From: Mycoplasmatota bacterium
GTDB lineage: Bacteria; Bacillota_I; Bacilli_A; MAG-NZ
Length of the DNA stretch: 64,000 nucleotides
Direction of reading: 5' to 3'
Assembly (NCBI GenBank): GCA_018394315.1
Contig: CP074575.1
Coordinates: 496,001 to 560,000, forward strand
Every line of letters starts with the position of its first letter. Position 1 is the first letter of the stretch. A program made the translations under genes and the position numbers. Below are positions 28,691-37,778 of the stretch, in pieces. The notes below the pieces were generated by a model. It was given only the letters and a program-made list of their open reading frames with translations, made no database searches and was not told the origin of the DNA.

Positions 28691-29356
28691 ATGATAAACT
28701 ATTTAAATGAACTTATGAAGGATATAAATCAACTAGAAGATAAATCTGCAGTCTCAATAGAAAAATTAGCAAATAAATATTATAAGTTTCTCCCAAAATT
28801 TAATGAAGCATTTTTAGCAATCTGTAATCAATTGATTATTAGTGAGAAACTTTACTTATTTTCTATAGCAACATTATGGTTAAAAAAAAGAAAATCTATA
28901 TTAGATATTAAGCACTTGTCATTATATGAAAATTGGATTGAGAAATATGTTGATAACTGGGGAAAATGTGATCAACTTTGTTATAGGCTTATAAACCCTC
29001 TTATTGAAAAGTATGATGAATTGTACACATATATTGTAAAGTGGAGTAATTCAAGTAAACCAACCACAAGAAGAGTGTCTTTAGTATCTTTTATTCACTC
29101 TTCTAAAGGGCACAGCGTACTCTATGATTTTAATAAGATATTACCTATTATTGATAAGTTGAAAGATGATTCAGATATTCATGTGCAAAAAGCTGTTGGA
29201 TGGGTATTAAAGTGTTCATACTATAACTATCCAAGTGAAGTTGTCATTTATTTGAGAAAAAATGTAAAAATTTTAAATAGACTTATATTTAGATACTCTC
29301 TAGAAAACATGCCTATAGATTTAAAACAAGAATTAATGAGTTTAGACTATAAGTAA
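28691..29356 (+). CDS. AlkD-like DNA alkylation repair (HEAT-like) protein
   Basis: This 221-residue all-helical protein fits the AlkD/DNA alkylation repair family of HEAT-like repeats, which remove bulky or positively charged alkyl bases by glycosylase action. Suggestive stretches are WIEKYVDNWGKCDQLCYRLI, then WSNSSKPTTRRVSLVSFIH, and VQKAVGWVLKC, matching the family's W..dnWd..D, W..s...W.rR.a and vqkaigW pattern. AAAGGAG precedes ATG 28691. Single gene with its own terminator. Activity is inferred from family only. Confidence 0.75.
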   Translation: MINYLNELMKDINQLEDKSAVSIEKLANKYYKFLPKFNEAFLAICNQLIISEKLYLFSIATLWLKKRKSILDIKHLSLYENWIEKYVDNWGKCDQLCYRLINPLIEKYDELYTYIVKWSNSSKPTTRRVSLVSFIHSSKGHSVLYDFNKILPIIDKLKDDSDIHVQKAVGWVLKCSYYNYPSEVVIYLRKNVKILNRLIFRYSLENMPIDLKQELMSLDYK

Positions 29357-29382
29357 AACATTCCTCGATGGAATGTTTTTTC
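29355..29382 (+). terminator. Terminator of the AlkD-like gene
   Basis: AAAACATTCC at 29355-29364 pairs with GGAATGTTTT at 29370-29379 around TCGAT, followed by T. Confidence 0.8.
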
Positions 29383-29524
29383 TAACTAGATATAGAAATT
29401 CATAAATTATAAGGGAGTAAACTATATTTACTACTATATCTATTATCAGTTTTAATCATTACATATATCTTTCGATATAATCTAAACAACGCCACATTAA
29501 CTTTAATCTATACATATTTCCCTC

Positions 29525-30763
29525 CTATTTTTTCAAATTTATTGTTTTTGCATCAATATTACTTAAAGTTTTTAGTGTACCACTTATATCACCATCTAAT
29601 ACTTCTGCATCAATGTTTTTCATAGTAATTAAACCACCTTGAGAAGTAACAGTTAAGTTTCTTATATCAAGATCTTTAATGGTTTTTGCTCCTGCACCCA
29701 AATTGTATATGTGATTTTTACCAATGATTTCCTGAATAGTCACCAATCCAGATCCAATTGTAGCTAATAGATCATTCGACTGAACTTCCTTAATCGAAAT
29801 TGATCCATGACCTAAATCTAATATAATATTCTTAGAGTTTATTTCTCTAATAATTACAGGTCCACTACCACTTTTTATAGATATTTTCTCCGTATCTATT
29901 TCCTTTACGGATATCGGACCGTTCTTTAAATTCACATCTAAATTTTTAGTTTCAATCTCTGTTAAATTGAGTGATGAGTTACCTACATGAGTTGTTAAAT
30001 TTGTCAATTCCATGTTTTTTATACTAAGTGGGCAATCAGTAACAATCGTCAATGATTTAATAACACTTGGAACAGTTATTCTTAACTTTTTTCTGCCCGC
30101 ATATTTAATACTAGATTTAGGAATAGAGTAATCAATAATTTCTCCATTTTCATCAATCGTAATATTGTTCTTTATTGTGTTGGGTATTGATTTGAAGACA
30201 ACCTTGTTCTCATCATTACCTTCTTCAACACTAACACTAATGAAACTGTTGTTATCATCATTTATATTGATTGTTAGTGTATCTTTATGAACCTCAATTT
30301 CTTCAGCCTTAGAACCCTTGAAGTCCACTGAGTCACCTACCATTCCGCTAAAATCCATAGTTTTTAATTTATCTACTGCATTTTCAATCTTTGTATTTAT
30401 TTTTTCAATAATATTTTGCTTTTGTACTGTCTGAACTGCTTTTGAAATAACATCATTTGTTTTATCAATAATCCTGTTTACGTCTAGCATATCAACAGTA
30501 TTTTCTATTCCTCTTTTAGCAAATTCTATTTGAGATTCTAAATAATCCCTAACATCTTCTGATCTATTAGTACCTAAATCACCATTAGCAGTAGCTGCAA
30601 TTTCTTCAGGCGTTTCTAATATTCTAACAACTTCTTCTTCTGATGCACCATCTGAAACTGCCTCTACAAAGTATGACTCATACTCCTCTAAGATTGAATC
30701 TTTATCCTCTTTCTCTACTTTTAACAAGCTTTCCAACTTACTCATAAATTCTACTTTACTCAT
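29525..30763 (-). CDS. HAAS/DUF1700 plus DUF4097 beta-helix protein (YvlB-like)
   Basis: This 412-residue protein begins with a HAAS (DUF1700) domain, MSKVEFMSKLESLLKVEKEDKDSILEEYESYFVEAVSDGASEEEVVRIL, then an amphipathic linker, and from about 150 a DUF4097-type beta-helix of repeated short strands (for example NLTTHVGNSSLNLTEIETKNLDVNLKNGPISVKEID). Such proteins sit with PadR regulators and are linked to cell envelope stress responses. Its start overlaps padR by eight bases (ATGAGTAA). GGAGG precedes ATG 30763. No membrane helix is clear, so location is uncertain. Confidence 0.8.
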   Translation of the reverse strand: MSKVEFMSKLESLLKVEKEDKDSILEEYESYFVEAVSDGASEEEVVRILETPEEIAATANGDLGTNRSEDVRDYLESQIEFAKRGIENTVDMLDVNRIIDKTNDVISKAVQTVQKQNIIEKINTKIENAVDKLKTMDFSGMVGDSVDFKGSKAEEIEVHKDTLTININDDNNSFISVSVEEGNDENKVVFKSIPNTIKNNITIDENGEIIDYSIPKSSIKYAGRKKLRITVPSVIKSLTIVTDCPLSIKNMELTNLTTHVGNSSLNLTEIETKNLDVNLKNGPISVKEIDTEKISIKSGSGPVIIREINSKNIILDLGHGSISIKEVQSNDLLATIGSGLVTIQEIIGKNHIYNLGAGAKTIKDLDIRNLTVTSQGGLITMKNIDAEVLDGDISGTLKTLSNIDAKTINLKK

Positions 30764-31076
30764 TTTCTAATCCTCCAATTAAGTTATTCACTTTCGTACT
30801 AAATAGTTCCCATTCATCTATTAAAATAAGTAATCTCTTATTTCCAATACCTGTTAAAGAATAATATTTTCTTCTTGGACCATCTGTACCTTCTCTCTCA
30901 TAAACCTCTAAGTTTCCATCATTAGTTAACTTTCTTAACATGGTATATATAGTGCTCTCACCAATTTCTAATACTAATGACAGACTTTTAACTAATTTAT
31001 AGCCGTATGTATCTTCTTTCTTCAATTCATTCAACACACACACCTCTACAACACCTTTCTTAAATTGAGTATCCAT
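30756..31076 (-). CDS. PadR family transcriptional regulator
   Basis: This 106-residue winged-helix protein matches PadR: QFKKGVVEVCVLNELKKEDTYGYKLVKSL, then GESTIYTMLRKLTNDGNLEVYEREGTDGPRRKYYSLTGIG, with the wing and a short dimer helix. ATG 31076 follows GAAGGAGGG; the longer frame to 31097 has no better site. It is cotranscribed with the HAAS/DUF4097 gene and likely autoregulates through the large inverted repeat in its promoter. Confidence 0.9.
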   Translation of the reverse strand: MDTQFKKGVVEVCVLNELKKEDTYGYKLVKSLSLVLEIGESTIYTMLRKLTNDGNLEVYEREGTDGPRRKYYSLTGIGNKRLLILIDEWELFSTKVNNLIGGLENE

Positions 31077-31229
31077 ACTGTCCCTCCTTCTGTTCACTTC
31101 CTCTATTTACAATTGACTCATCTGATTTTGCTGATTTCTTATCAAACTCATTAATACTACTACTTTTCCTACATCGTAATATGCAGTAGCATATCTAAAA
31201 AAATATTACTACTTCTCTATATACTACAC

Positions 31230-31283
31230 CATTATATGAAGTAGTTACAATACCATTATATGCAACTACTTCATATAATGCAA
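31230..31283 (-). promoter_or_regulatory. padR promoter with 17-bp inverted repeat
   Basis: CATTATATGAAGTAGTT at 31230-31246 and AACTACTTCATATAATG at 31264-31280 are perfect complements 17 bases apart. On the minus strand TTGCAT (31278-31283) and TATAAT (31255-31260) are 17 bases apart, so the upstream arm fills the promoter spacer and the downstream arm lies after the start site. Confidence 0.7.
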
Positions 31284-31316
31284 TAGTTTTTTCTAAAAAA
31301 TTATTTATTGATAGCA

Positions 31317-31337
31317 AAAAAGCCATAAAATGGCTTT
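31317..31337 (-). terminator. Terminator of asnS
   Basis: On the minus strand AAAGCCA TTTTA TGGCTTT forms a hairpin (31319-31337) followed by T. Confidence 0.75.
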
Positions 31338-31365
31338 GTTGTGCAACTATTTAGTGAGTTTTTTT

Positions 31366-32760
31366 TTAATACTCACAGTTTTTAACTGTTCTCGGGAAAG
31401 GAACAACGTCTCTTATATTCTCAATACCTGTAATATACATCACTAATCTTTCAAAGCCTATCCCATACCCGGAATGAATATATCCTCCATACTTTCTTAA
31501 ATCAAGGTACCAACTAAGTTCTTCTTGCGGTACGTTCATTTCCTCCATACGTTTAAGTAATTTATCATAACGCTCTTCACGTTGAGATCCTCCAACAAGT
31601 TCACCTGCACCGGGAACTAATAAATCCATAGCTGCTACTGTTTCATTATCGTCGTTTAATCTCATATAAAATGCTTTAATATCTTTTGGCCAATCAACTA
31701 CATATACCGGTCCATTAAAGTGTTCAACTAGATATTTTTCGTGCTCTGTAGCTAAATCCTCACCTTGTGTTGGTAGGTTTTCAAATGACGTATTTTTTTT
31801 ATTTGCTTCTTGTAAAATGTTAATAGCTTCTTTGTGTGTCACTTTAACAAATTTTGATTCTAGCACTTTATTTAATTTATCTAATAGACCTTTTTCAACA
31901 AATTTATTGAAAAACTCCATTTCTTCTGGTGCTCTATCTAAGATATATTTAATAACATATTTAATCATATCTTCAGCTAACTCCATATTATCATTTATAT
32001 CTGCAAAAGCAATTTCTGGTTCAATCATCCAAAACTCTGCAGCATGTATTTTTGTATTCGAGTTTTCTGCTCTAAATGTTGGTCCGAATGTATAACAATT
32101 TCTAAAAGCAGCAGTATACGCCTCTACATGTAGTTGTCCTGTAACTGTTAGATTAGCTGGAATTTGGAAAAAGTCTTGCTTATAATCTACTTCTTTATCT
32201 ATCTTTGGTACATTATTTAAATCTAATGTAGTTACTCTAAACATCTCTCCAGCACCTTCACCATCATTACCAGTAATAATTGGTGTGTGTACATAAACAA
32301 AATCTAATTCTTGAAAAAACGAGTGTATAGCATGAGCAATTAAACTTCTTACTCTAAACACAGCATTGAAAAGATTAGTTCTTGGTCTCAAATGAGAAAC
32401 CTCTCTTAAAAATTCTCTTGAATGCCTTTTAGGTTGGATTGGAAAATCCTCCTCACTTGGGCCTAGTAATTTAACTGCTTTTGCTTTAATTTCGAAAGGT
32501 TGTTTTCCTTCTGGTGTTAATTCAACCACACCACTAACTTCGATACAACTTCCTACTCTATATTTACTAACTTCCAAAAACTCATCTAAGTGTTCACTTT
32601 CATAAACAACCTGAATTGTTTTGAAGAATGAGCCATCGTGTAAATCAATAAAACCAAATGATTTTTGTGCTCTATTGTTTCTTATCCAGCCTCTCAATCT
32701 AACTTCTTTTCCGCCATAAATACTTGTTTCTCGATATAGTTTTCTTACTGTTAAATCCAT
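31366..32760 (-). CDS. asnS: Asparaginyl-tRNA synthetase
   Basis: This 464-residue class II enzyme charges tRNA-Asn. The OB fold (about 15-100) has [26 protein letters not shown]; the catalytic core has [21 protein letters not shown], motif 2 with [12 protein letters not shown] and motif 3 [16 protein letters not shown]. Specificity for Asn over Asp follows from the GAGEMF region and is confirmed by the T-box specifier AAC. ATG 32760 follows AGGAGG; the frame further upstream is the T-box and is not coding. Confidence 0.96.
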   Translation of the reverse strand: MDLTVRKLYRETSIYGGKEVRLRGWIRNNRAQKSFGFIDLHDGSFFKTIQVVYESEHLDEFLEVSKYRVGSCIEVSGVVELTPEGKQPFEIKAKAVKLLGPSEEDFPIQPKRHSREFLREVSHLRPRTNLFNAVFRVRSLIAHAIHSFFQELDFVYVHTPIITGNDGEGAGEMFRVTTLDLNNVPKIDKEVDYKQDFFQIPANLTVTGQLHVEAYTAAFRNCYTFGPTFRAENSNTKIHAAEFWMIEPEIAFADINDNMELAEDMIKYVIKYILDRAPEEMEFFNKFVEKGLLDKLNKVLESKFVKVTHKEAINILQEANKKNTSFENLPTQGEDLATEHEKYLVEHFNGPVYVVDWPKDIKAFYMRLNDDNETVAAMDLLVPGAGELVGGSQREERYDKLLKRMEEMNVPQEELSWYLDLRKYGGYIHSGYGIGFERLVMYITGIENIRDVVPFPRTVKNCEY

Positions 32761-32776
32761 CTTTTTCCTCCTAATA

Positions 32777-33010
32777 AAAAAAGTCCCAAATAGAATATTA
32801 ATTCTATCTAAGGACGTAAAAATACGCGGTACCACCTTAGTTCATAATGTAAATTATGCACTCAACTCTTTTAACGCAAGATTACGGTTGGGTCTACTTA
32901 ATTTCTTCCAACAAGCTCGTAATTGTTTTTCATAAATGTCTTATTATTAGTTCGCAGCACCACTAATTCTCTTTAAATAGTGTCATTTATTACTCATTAG
33001 TCATAGCTTA
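32777..33010 (-). promoter_or_regulatory. T-box leader of asnS, specifier AAC
   Basis: On the minus strand the leader has the T-box sequence AAGGTGGTACCGCG (32825-32838), a terminator hairpin with TAGATAGAAT and ATTCTATTTG followed by TTTTTT (about 32777-32815), and a stem I with AGTA on one side of the specifier loop and GAAAAACA on the other. The specifier is AAC at 32925-32927. Uncharged tRNA-Asn would favour read-through. Confidence 0.9.
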
Positions 33011-33016
33011 TATGTT

Positions 33017-33044
33017 ATTATACATTATTTTTTTTCTGTGTCAA
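33017..33044 (-). promoter_or_regulatory. asnS promoter
   Basis: On the minus strand TTGACA (33039-33044), 16 bases and TATAAT (33017-33022): both consensus hexamers. It overlaps the last codons of rmuC. Confidence 0.75.
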
Positions 33045-34314
33045 TCACTTCAGTCTCTATTTCTACCTGTGATATTTCAGAAAAACGTCTAGATATTTTA
33101 TTACTAGTAGTATGTACATCTTTTACTCTTTTAGTAACTGTATCAATTGTTTTTGATAAATCATCCCATCTCTTTTTATACCTATTAAAATCATCACCTA
33201 GCTTACCTAGCTCATCCTGTATAACTTTCGCATGTTTATCTCTTTCAATGTCTCTTAATACTGCTTGAATTATCGTTAGCATACTCATGATAGTTGTAGG
33301 CGAAGTTAATGCAACTTTTTTGTTTTGAGAATGTACTATAATGTCTGGGTGATACGCATTAATTTCCGCAAAAACAGCTTCAGCAGGAATAAACATAATT
33401 GCCTGTTCAGAAGTTTCACCGGGAACGATGTACTTTTCACTAATATCGTTTATATGTTTTTTAACATCATCCTTAAACTTCTTAGTAGCTATGTTTCTTT
33501 CCATATCCGGTAAACTTCTATCTACCATTCTTTGATAGTTCTCTAAAGGAAATTTTGAGTCTATACAAATGTTACCTAATGGCTCAGGTCCATAAATAAT
33601 TGCATCAACCATAGTCCCGTTTGACATTTTTCTCTGGAGTTCATAAATCTTCTTGTTATTATCCCCAAAAATAGATGATAGTATTTGATTTAACTGAACT
33701 TCACCGAACGTACCTCTCGATTTTTTGTCAGTTAGTACTGATTGTAAATCTACAATGTTAGTTGATAATTGTTCTATCTTCTTCTGCGCTTCATCAATTT
33801 TTGATATTCTCTCTAAGATATTGTTGAAGGTTTTTGTTGTTTTTTCAAAACCTTCATTTAATCTTTCTTCCACTTTTTCATTGATTCTAGTTAATTGCTT
33901 CTCTACCTCACTGTTCAGGCTTTTAAAATCTTTAGTAATTTGTGTATTTAAAGAATTTCTAAATTCATTTATATCCTTATTAAGTTTTTCATTATTGCTT
34001 GATATATTTTTGGATAATTCTAATTTTAATTCTCCATACTCTTTGGTGATCTGAGTAGTGAAGTTATCCTTGAATTCAGTAATTTCTTTATTCATTTTTT
34101 CGCTATTATTTGAAATTGATTTAGTTAGTTTTAATGATAATTCACCACTATCTTTTGTTATTCTGTTCAGCACTTCATAGTTCTGTTCTAATTGAGATTT
34201 ATTGAACAATTGCTTAATCTGACTTAGTTCACTGTTTTTTTCTTTTCTCAATAATATAAATAAATTCAGGATAATTACTATTACTATCCCCATTCCAATT
34301 AAAGTATCTCCCAC
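33025..34314 (-). CDS. rmuC: RmuC family DNA recombination protein
   Basis: This 429-residue protein has an N-terminal membrane helix (LIGMGIVIVIILNLFILL), a long coiled coil with repeated ITKEYGELKLELSKNISSNNEKLNK-type units (about 30-190), then the RmuC nuclease-like domain (SRGTFGEVQLNQILSSIF, DAIIYGPEPLGNICIDSKFPLENYQ, EQAIMFIPAEAVFAEI). RmuC limits inversions at short inverted repeats. The start is GTG 34314 after GGGGTGA. The last codons carry the asnS promoter. Confidence 0.92.
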   Translation of the reverse strand: MGDTLIGMGIVIVIILNLFILLRKEKNSELSQIKQLFNKSQLEQNYEVLNRITKDSGELSLKLTKSISNNSEKMNKEITEFKDNFTTQITKEYGELKLELSKNISSNNEKLNKDINEFRNSLNTQITKDFKSLNSEVEKQLTRINEKVEERLNEGFEKTTKTFNNILERISKIDEAQKKIEQLSTNIVDLQSVLTDKKSRGTFGEVQLNQILSSIFGDNNKKIYELQRKMSNGTMVDAIIYGPEPLGNICIDSKFPLENYQRMVDRSLPDMERNIATKKFKDDVKKHINDISEKYIVPGETSEQAIMFIPAEAVFAEINAYHPDIIVHSQNKKVALTSPTTIMSMLTIIQAVLRDIERDKHAKVIQDELGKLGDDFNRYKKRWDDLSKTIDTVTKRVKDVHTTSNKISRRFSEISQVEIETEVIDTEKK

Positions 34315-34319
34315 TTACT

Positions 34320-34952
34320 TCACCCCTTATAATAAATATTTACTTCATTGTTGTTAACTTCTTTATATAAATAAAGTTCTGTCTTATTGCTTATAATTAT
34401 ATCATTGACAGTGACTATTCCGTAATCATAATTAAGATCAATATTAACCCCTTTGTATATTTTAGTAATTAAGTCGGTACAGTATCGCTTGTTTGGGTTA
34501 TCATAAAAGGGAAACCAGTTATAAGTTTGATCTATGTATTTTTCGTAATTAAGTTTAGCTTCATTGTCAATTCTTAAACCAATTACTTCTATTTCATTTT
34601 CTAACCAGTCATTATCATATATTTTAACAATATTATCATTATCCAAATTACCAAAAATTTCTACAGTTTTATTATCTTCTAAAATCACAGCAGCGTGACC
34701 ACCAACAAAAAACGATATCATATCCCTTAAGAATAAATTGGGATTACCACTTTTTCTACTTAATAAAACATCCCCGTAATTATTCAAAGTAATATTAGAT
34801 TCTATTTTGTAGTAGTTTACATCATCAATAGTTTCCTGGTAAACTGCTTTTTCTTTAAATTCGAGTAACTCTTTATTAATTAGAAAAGTCTCCACCATAG
34901 TGTGAAGAATATAAACACATAATAGAATTAACAACACTTTTATCAATTTCAT
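34320..34952 (-). CDS. Permuted papain-like (YiiX/YebB-type) membrane-anchored protein
   Basis: This 210-residue protein has an N-terminal membrane anchor (LIKVLLILLCVYILHTMV) and an outer domain with NYGDVLLSR, GGHAAVILEDN and NKRYCTDLITKIY. A GD(v/i)(l/i) strand, a His after GG and a later Cys in a YCxxLI helix is the circularly permuted NlpC/P60-like arrangement (YiiX/DUF830). Such proteins may cut peptidoglycan amides or lipids. AGGTGA precedes ATG 34952. It lies between rmuC and khpB; partner unknown. Confidence 0.65.
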   Translation of the reverse strand: MKLIKVLLILLCVYILHTMVETFLINKELLEFKEKAVYQETIDDVNYYKIESNITLNNYGDVLLSRKSGNPNLFLRDMISFFVGGHAAVILEDNKTVEIFGNLDNDNIVKIYDNDWLENEIEVIGLRIDNEAKLNYEKYIDQTYNWFPFYDNPNKRYCTDLITKIYKGVNIDLNYDYGIVTVNDIIISNKTELYLYKEVNNNEVNIYYKG

Positions 34953-34963
34953 AATTTCACCTA

Positions 34964-34986
34964 AACAAAAGAGCCCCTTAGGCTCT
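34964..34986 (-). terminator. Terminator after khpB
   Basis: AGAGCC at 34970-34975 pairs with GGCTCT at 34981-34986; the minus strand continues TTTGTTT. It ends the rpmH-rnpA-yidC-khpB transcript. Confidence 0.7.
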
Positions 34987-35016
34987 AATTTTATCATATA
35001 ACGAATATATTGACTA

Positions 35017-35622
35017 TTATCTAGCTTTAATAACTAAACAACGATTTGGATCTTCTCCAACTGATTCAGTATACACATCTCTCCACTCGGATAATTTAGC
35101 ATGAACTATTCTTCTTTCATAAGAATTCATAGGATCAAGAATAGCTTCTATTTTTGTTCTTGCAACTTCTTTAGCAGTTCTTGTAGCTAACATCTCTAAT
35201 TGTAAGATTCTATTATCTTTATACCCACCAATATCGACATTAAAGTTTATTTTTTCATCTGAATATATATACATAATTTGTTTGCACATAAATTGGATAG
35301 CATTTAATGTTTTTCCTTCTCTACCAATAAGAAGTGGATTATTGTCTGTTTGGATACTAAACGTAGTTGAATTTTCATTGTTTTTAATATCAATGCTATA
35401 ATCAATATCCATTCCCTCTAACATATCTTTTAAATAATTATAAATAACATCAATAATATCTTCATCTATTCTCGCTTCAACAGTTAATGTTTTACCTTTT
35501 AATAAACTTTTCTTTTCTTTAATGATTTCTAGTTTTATCTTATCTTTACTAACTCTTAACTCTGGAACTGCTAGTTCCAATGCTTGCTCAAGCGATTTTA
35601 CTTCAAACTGAATTTTTCTCAT
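35017..35622 (-). CDS. khpB: RNA-binding protein KhpB (Jag)
   Basis: This 201-residue protein has the three Jag domains: Jag-N (MRKIQFEVKSLEQALELAVPELRVSKDKI), a KH domain with LLIGREGKTLNAIQFM (about 98-113), and an R3H domain with MNSYERRIVHAKLSEW. KhpB pairs with KhpA and binds RNAs that affect cell division and envelope growth. It starts three bases after the yidC stop, the conserved arrangement. Confidence 0.94.
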   Translation of the reverse strand: MRKIQFEVKSLEQALELAVPELRVSKDKIKLEIIKEKKSLLKGKTLTVEARIDEDIIDVIYNYLKDMLEGMDIDYSIDIKNNENSTTFSIQTDNNPLLIGREGKTLNAIQFMCKQIMYIYSDEKINFNVDIGGYKDNRILQLEMLATRTAKEVARTKIEAILDPMNSYERRIVHAKLSEWRDVYTESVGEDPNRCLVIKAR

Positions 35623-35625
35623 AAA

Positions 35626-36507
35626 TTACCTCTTAAGGTCAAGTAGTTTTTTATCTGACAATCTATAATTTATAGTTGTTTGTACTAATGAATATGTGTT
35701 ACCTATCATCCAGTAGAAACCTAATGCAGCTGGCGAAGAATAAGCTACAAACGCCATCATAAATACCATTACATACATCATTACTTGCATTTGTTTTTGC
35801 ATACCTTGCGCTTTTTCATTTCTACGATAGTTAGGAACATTGCTTTGTGCTTTCTTACTTCTTCTTTGAGACACATATTGTAATGCAAACATTGTCGCTG
35901 CTACTACAATAGGAATAATTATATATGCAAAGTTTGAAGGAATCTCATCTTTTACCACTTTAAGTAAATCAATTCCGAAGATTGTAGTATTTCCGCCTAT
36001 TTCATTTAAATCTAAAACACCTGTTCCCATATTATTAGGAATTCTTCTAACAGCATAATAAATAGCTAAGAAAATCGGCATTTGTAAGAAAGGTAATAAA
36101 CAACCAAGTGGATTTACTCCATATTTTCTATATAATTGCTGAATCTCCATTTGCATTCTTTGTTGAGATTCTTTATCTTTTTTATCAGCATATTTAGCCT
36201 GTATTTTTTGTTGTTCTGGTTGCATTGCCTGCATCTTTAAACTCATATCATTACTCTTTGAATAAATCGGCCAACCTGCAGTACGAACTATTAAAGTAGT
36301 TATAATAATTCCGACAAAGTAATACCCACCAGCAATCTCAGTCACTTTATACAACATCCAAGATACTGGATATACAATATATTTAGTGAAAAAAGATCCT
36401 TCATATGTAATTGGTGATTCCAAAACTTCTTGAGATACGCATCCACTTAGTACTAATACAATTACTAACAATGTGATTATCATTTTTAATTTATTAAACT
36501 TGATCAT
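35626..36507 (-). CDS. yidC: Membrane protein insertase YidC (SpoIIIJ type)
   Basis: This 293-residue insertase starts with a lipoprotein signal (LLVIVLVLSGCVS, Cys23) and has five membrane helices. The hydrophilic groove arginine is in TTLIVRTAGWPIYSK. The C1 coiled loop (QPEQQKIQAKYADKKDKESQQRMQ) and GCLLPFLQMPIFLAIYYAV are typical. It inserts membrane proteins with or without SecYEG; in spore formers one copy (SpoIIIJ) is needed for SigG activity. Its start overlaps rnpA by 14 bases. Confidence 0.95.
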   Translation of the reverse strand: MIKFNKLKMIITLLVIVLVLSGCVSQEVLESPITYEGSFFTKYIVYPVSWMLYKVTEIAGGYYFVGIIITTLIVRTAGWPIYSKSNDMSLKMQAMQPEQQKIQAKYADKKDKESQQRMQMEIQQLYRKYGVNPLGCLLPFLQMPIFLAIYYAVRRIPNNMGTGVLDLNEIGGNTTIFGIDLLKVVKDEIPSNFAYIIIPIVVAATMFALQYVSQRRSKKAQSNVPNYRRNEKAQGMQKQMQVMMYVMVFMMAFVAYSSPAALGFYWMIGNTYSLVQTTINYRLSDKKLLDLKR

Positions 36508-36850
36508 GTGTTCTCCTTCTAAACATCTCTGCTTTCTTCAAAAGCTTTATGATGTTTTCCTCTATTTCTTTAAATTTTAACTCTCTTGCTACTAACTTAA
36601 TCACTATAAATATATCCATTTTTTCCAAATTTGAACTATTCTTTTGGATGATTTCTCTTACTTGTCTTTTTATGTGATTTCTTTCAACTGCATTCCCGTA
36701 TTTTTTATTGACAGAAACTGCATATCTAAAGTTAGTTATTTTTCTGTTTTCTGACTTATAAATAACAAAATATTTATTACCAACTGTTTTCCGTTTTTTA
36801 AGAATTTGAACGATTTCGTCACTCTTCTTTATTCTATATTTTTTTTTCAT
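36494..36850 (-). CDS. rnpA: Ribonuclease P protein component
   Basis: This 118-residue basic protein supports the RNase P ribozyme in trimming tRNA 5' ends. It has KKYRIKKSDEIVQILKKRKTVGNKYFVIY and the RNR-type motif region AVERNHIKRQVREIIQKN (about 55-72). It follows rpmH and overlaps yidC, the conserved origin-side order. Confidence 0.95.
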   Translation of the reverse strand: MKKKYRIKKSDEIVQILKKRKTVGNKYFVIYKSENRKITNFRYAVSVNKKYGNAVERNHIKRQVREIIQKNSSNLEKMDIFIVIKLVARELKFKEIEENIIKLLKKAEMFRRRTHDQV

Positions 36851-36853
36851 CTC

Positions 36854-36890
36854 AAAAAAAAACTTGAAAAAGATATTATTTTTTTCAAGT
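36854..36890 (-). terminator. Partial terminator between rpmH and rnpA
   Basis: On the minus strand ACTTGAAAAA and TTTTTCAAGT (36862-36890) form a hairpin followed by nine T. It may raise rpmH over rnpA output. Confidence 0.65.
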
Positions 36891-36912
36891 GGTCCGAGTT
36901 TTTATTATTTAA

Positions 36913-37047
36913 TTAAACAGCTAATCTTTGTCTACCTTTTCTACGTCTTCTTTTTAAAACATTTCTTCCGCCTGGTGTAGCCATTCTTGCTCTAAAACCA
37001 TGCGTTTTTGCTCTCTTGCGAGTATTTGGTTGATATGTTCTCTTCAT
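36913..37047 (-). CDS. rpmH: 50S ribosomal protein L34
   Basis: This 44-residue, very basic protein reads [19 protein letters not shown], then [20 protein letters not shown] and QRLAV: a full and typical bL34. AGGTGTC (within AGGAGGTGTCTTT on the minus strand) precedes ATG 37047. It leads the rpmH-rnpA-yidC-khpB operon beside the origin. A hypothetical gene lies between it and oriC. Confidence 0.97.
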   Translation of the reverse strand: MKRTYQPNTRKRAKTHGFRARMATPGGRNVLKRRRRKGRQRLAV

Positions 37048-37148
37048 AAAGACACCTCCTAATTAAACAGTTGCGCATTATATTATCTCAAAAAGATAAC
37101 CAAAAGTCAACTTCTTTTTTTATTAATGAAATTGGTAAATTTTTGTGC

Positions 37149-37517
37149 CTACTCAAAGACTCTCCATAAATACTCTTGAGTGCCTTCAACATAAATATAT
37201 ATATTGAATATATTTCTATCCGACTTTGTTATATTAATAAAATTTTCTCCAGTAGTCAAGTTATATTCTTCAATTTCTTTTTTATAATCAGAATAAATCA
37301 TATGAATATAAATTTTAGCATCTTCTAAAGACTCAATTCTTAGTTTCACAGTTCTATCATCATACTCAATAATTTCAACCTGATCAGTAACTACATAATC
37401 CTTATATAGAATATTAATAAACAACTCTTTATTAAACTTATTCCAAAGAAAAGGTATCGTAATAAGGAAGATAATTAACAACAAAAATACTACTTTTATT
37501 ACTATTGACTTTTTCAC
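37149..37517 (-). CDS. Hypothetical membrane-anchored protein beside oriC
   Basis: I do not recognise this 122-residue protein. It has an N-terminal anchor (VIKVVFLLLIIFLITIPFLW) and an outer domain of about 90 residues, beta-rich with many Ile, Tyr and Asp (VVTDQVEIIEYDDRTVKLRIE). The start is GTG 37517 after AAGGAGA. It sits between rpmH and the origin, where most Firmicutes have no gene, pointing away from dnaA. Confidence 0.6.
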   Translation of the reverse strand: MKKSIVIKVVFLLLIIFLITIPFLWNKFNKELFINILYKDYVVTDQVEIIEYDDRTVKLRIESLEDAKIYIHMIYSDYKKEIEEYNLTTGENFINITKSDRNIFNIYIYVEGTQEYLWRVFE

Positions 37518-37544
37518 ACTAATTTCTCCTTTCTTAACAATATT

Positions 37545-37703
37545 TTATACACAATTGTTGATTAAAAACTTATCGTGTTTATTTTAATAAAATATGTGGA
37601 TAACCTGTATCTATACAGTAATAACAACATTTATATATTTATATTATAGTAGTTTTCCACATTATTTCACACACTATTGTTATGTGGATAATAGTTTTCC
37701 ACA
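37545..37703. other. oriC: oriC region with DnaA boxes upstream of dnaA
   Basis: DnaA boxes are TTATACACA (37545-37553), TGTGGATAA (37595-37603 and 37683-37691, reverse orientation) and TTTTCCACA (37653-37661 and 37695-37703). Between them is very AT-rich DNA including ATTATAGTAG, which may be the unwinding element with DnaA-trio-like TAG steps. Genes on each side are transcribed outward. A further box lies after dnaA. Confidence 0.85.
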
Positions 37704-37778
37704 TTTTTTGTGTAAAACTTTCTGTTTTTTTCCTCATATGTTTGTGTTATTATACATTACGGGTAAGGGGATTTTAAT

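Noticed and set aside
32761..32835. N-terminal extension of asnS by 25 residues
   Set aside because: It covers the T-box antiterminator and terminator and lacks a ribosome site; ATG 32760 has AGGAGG.
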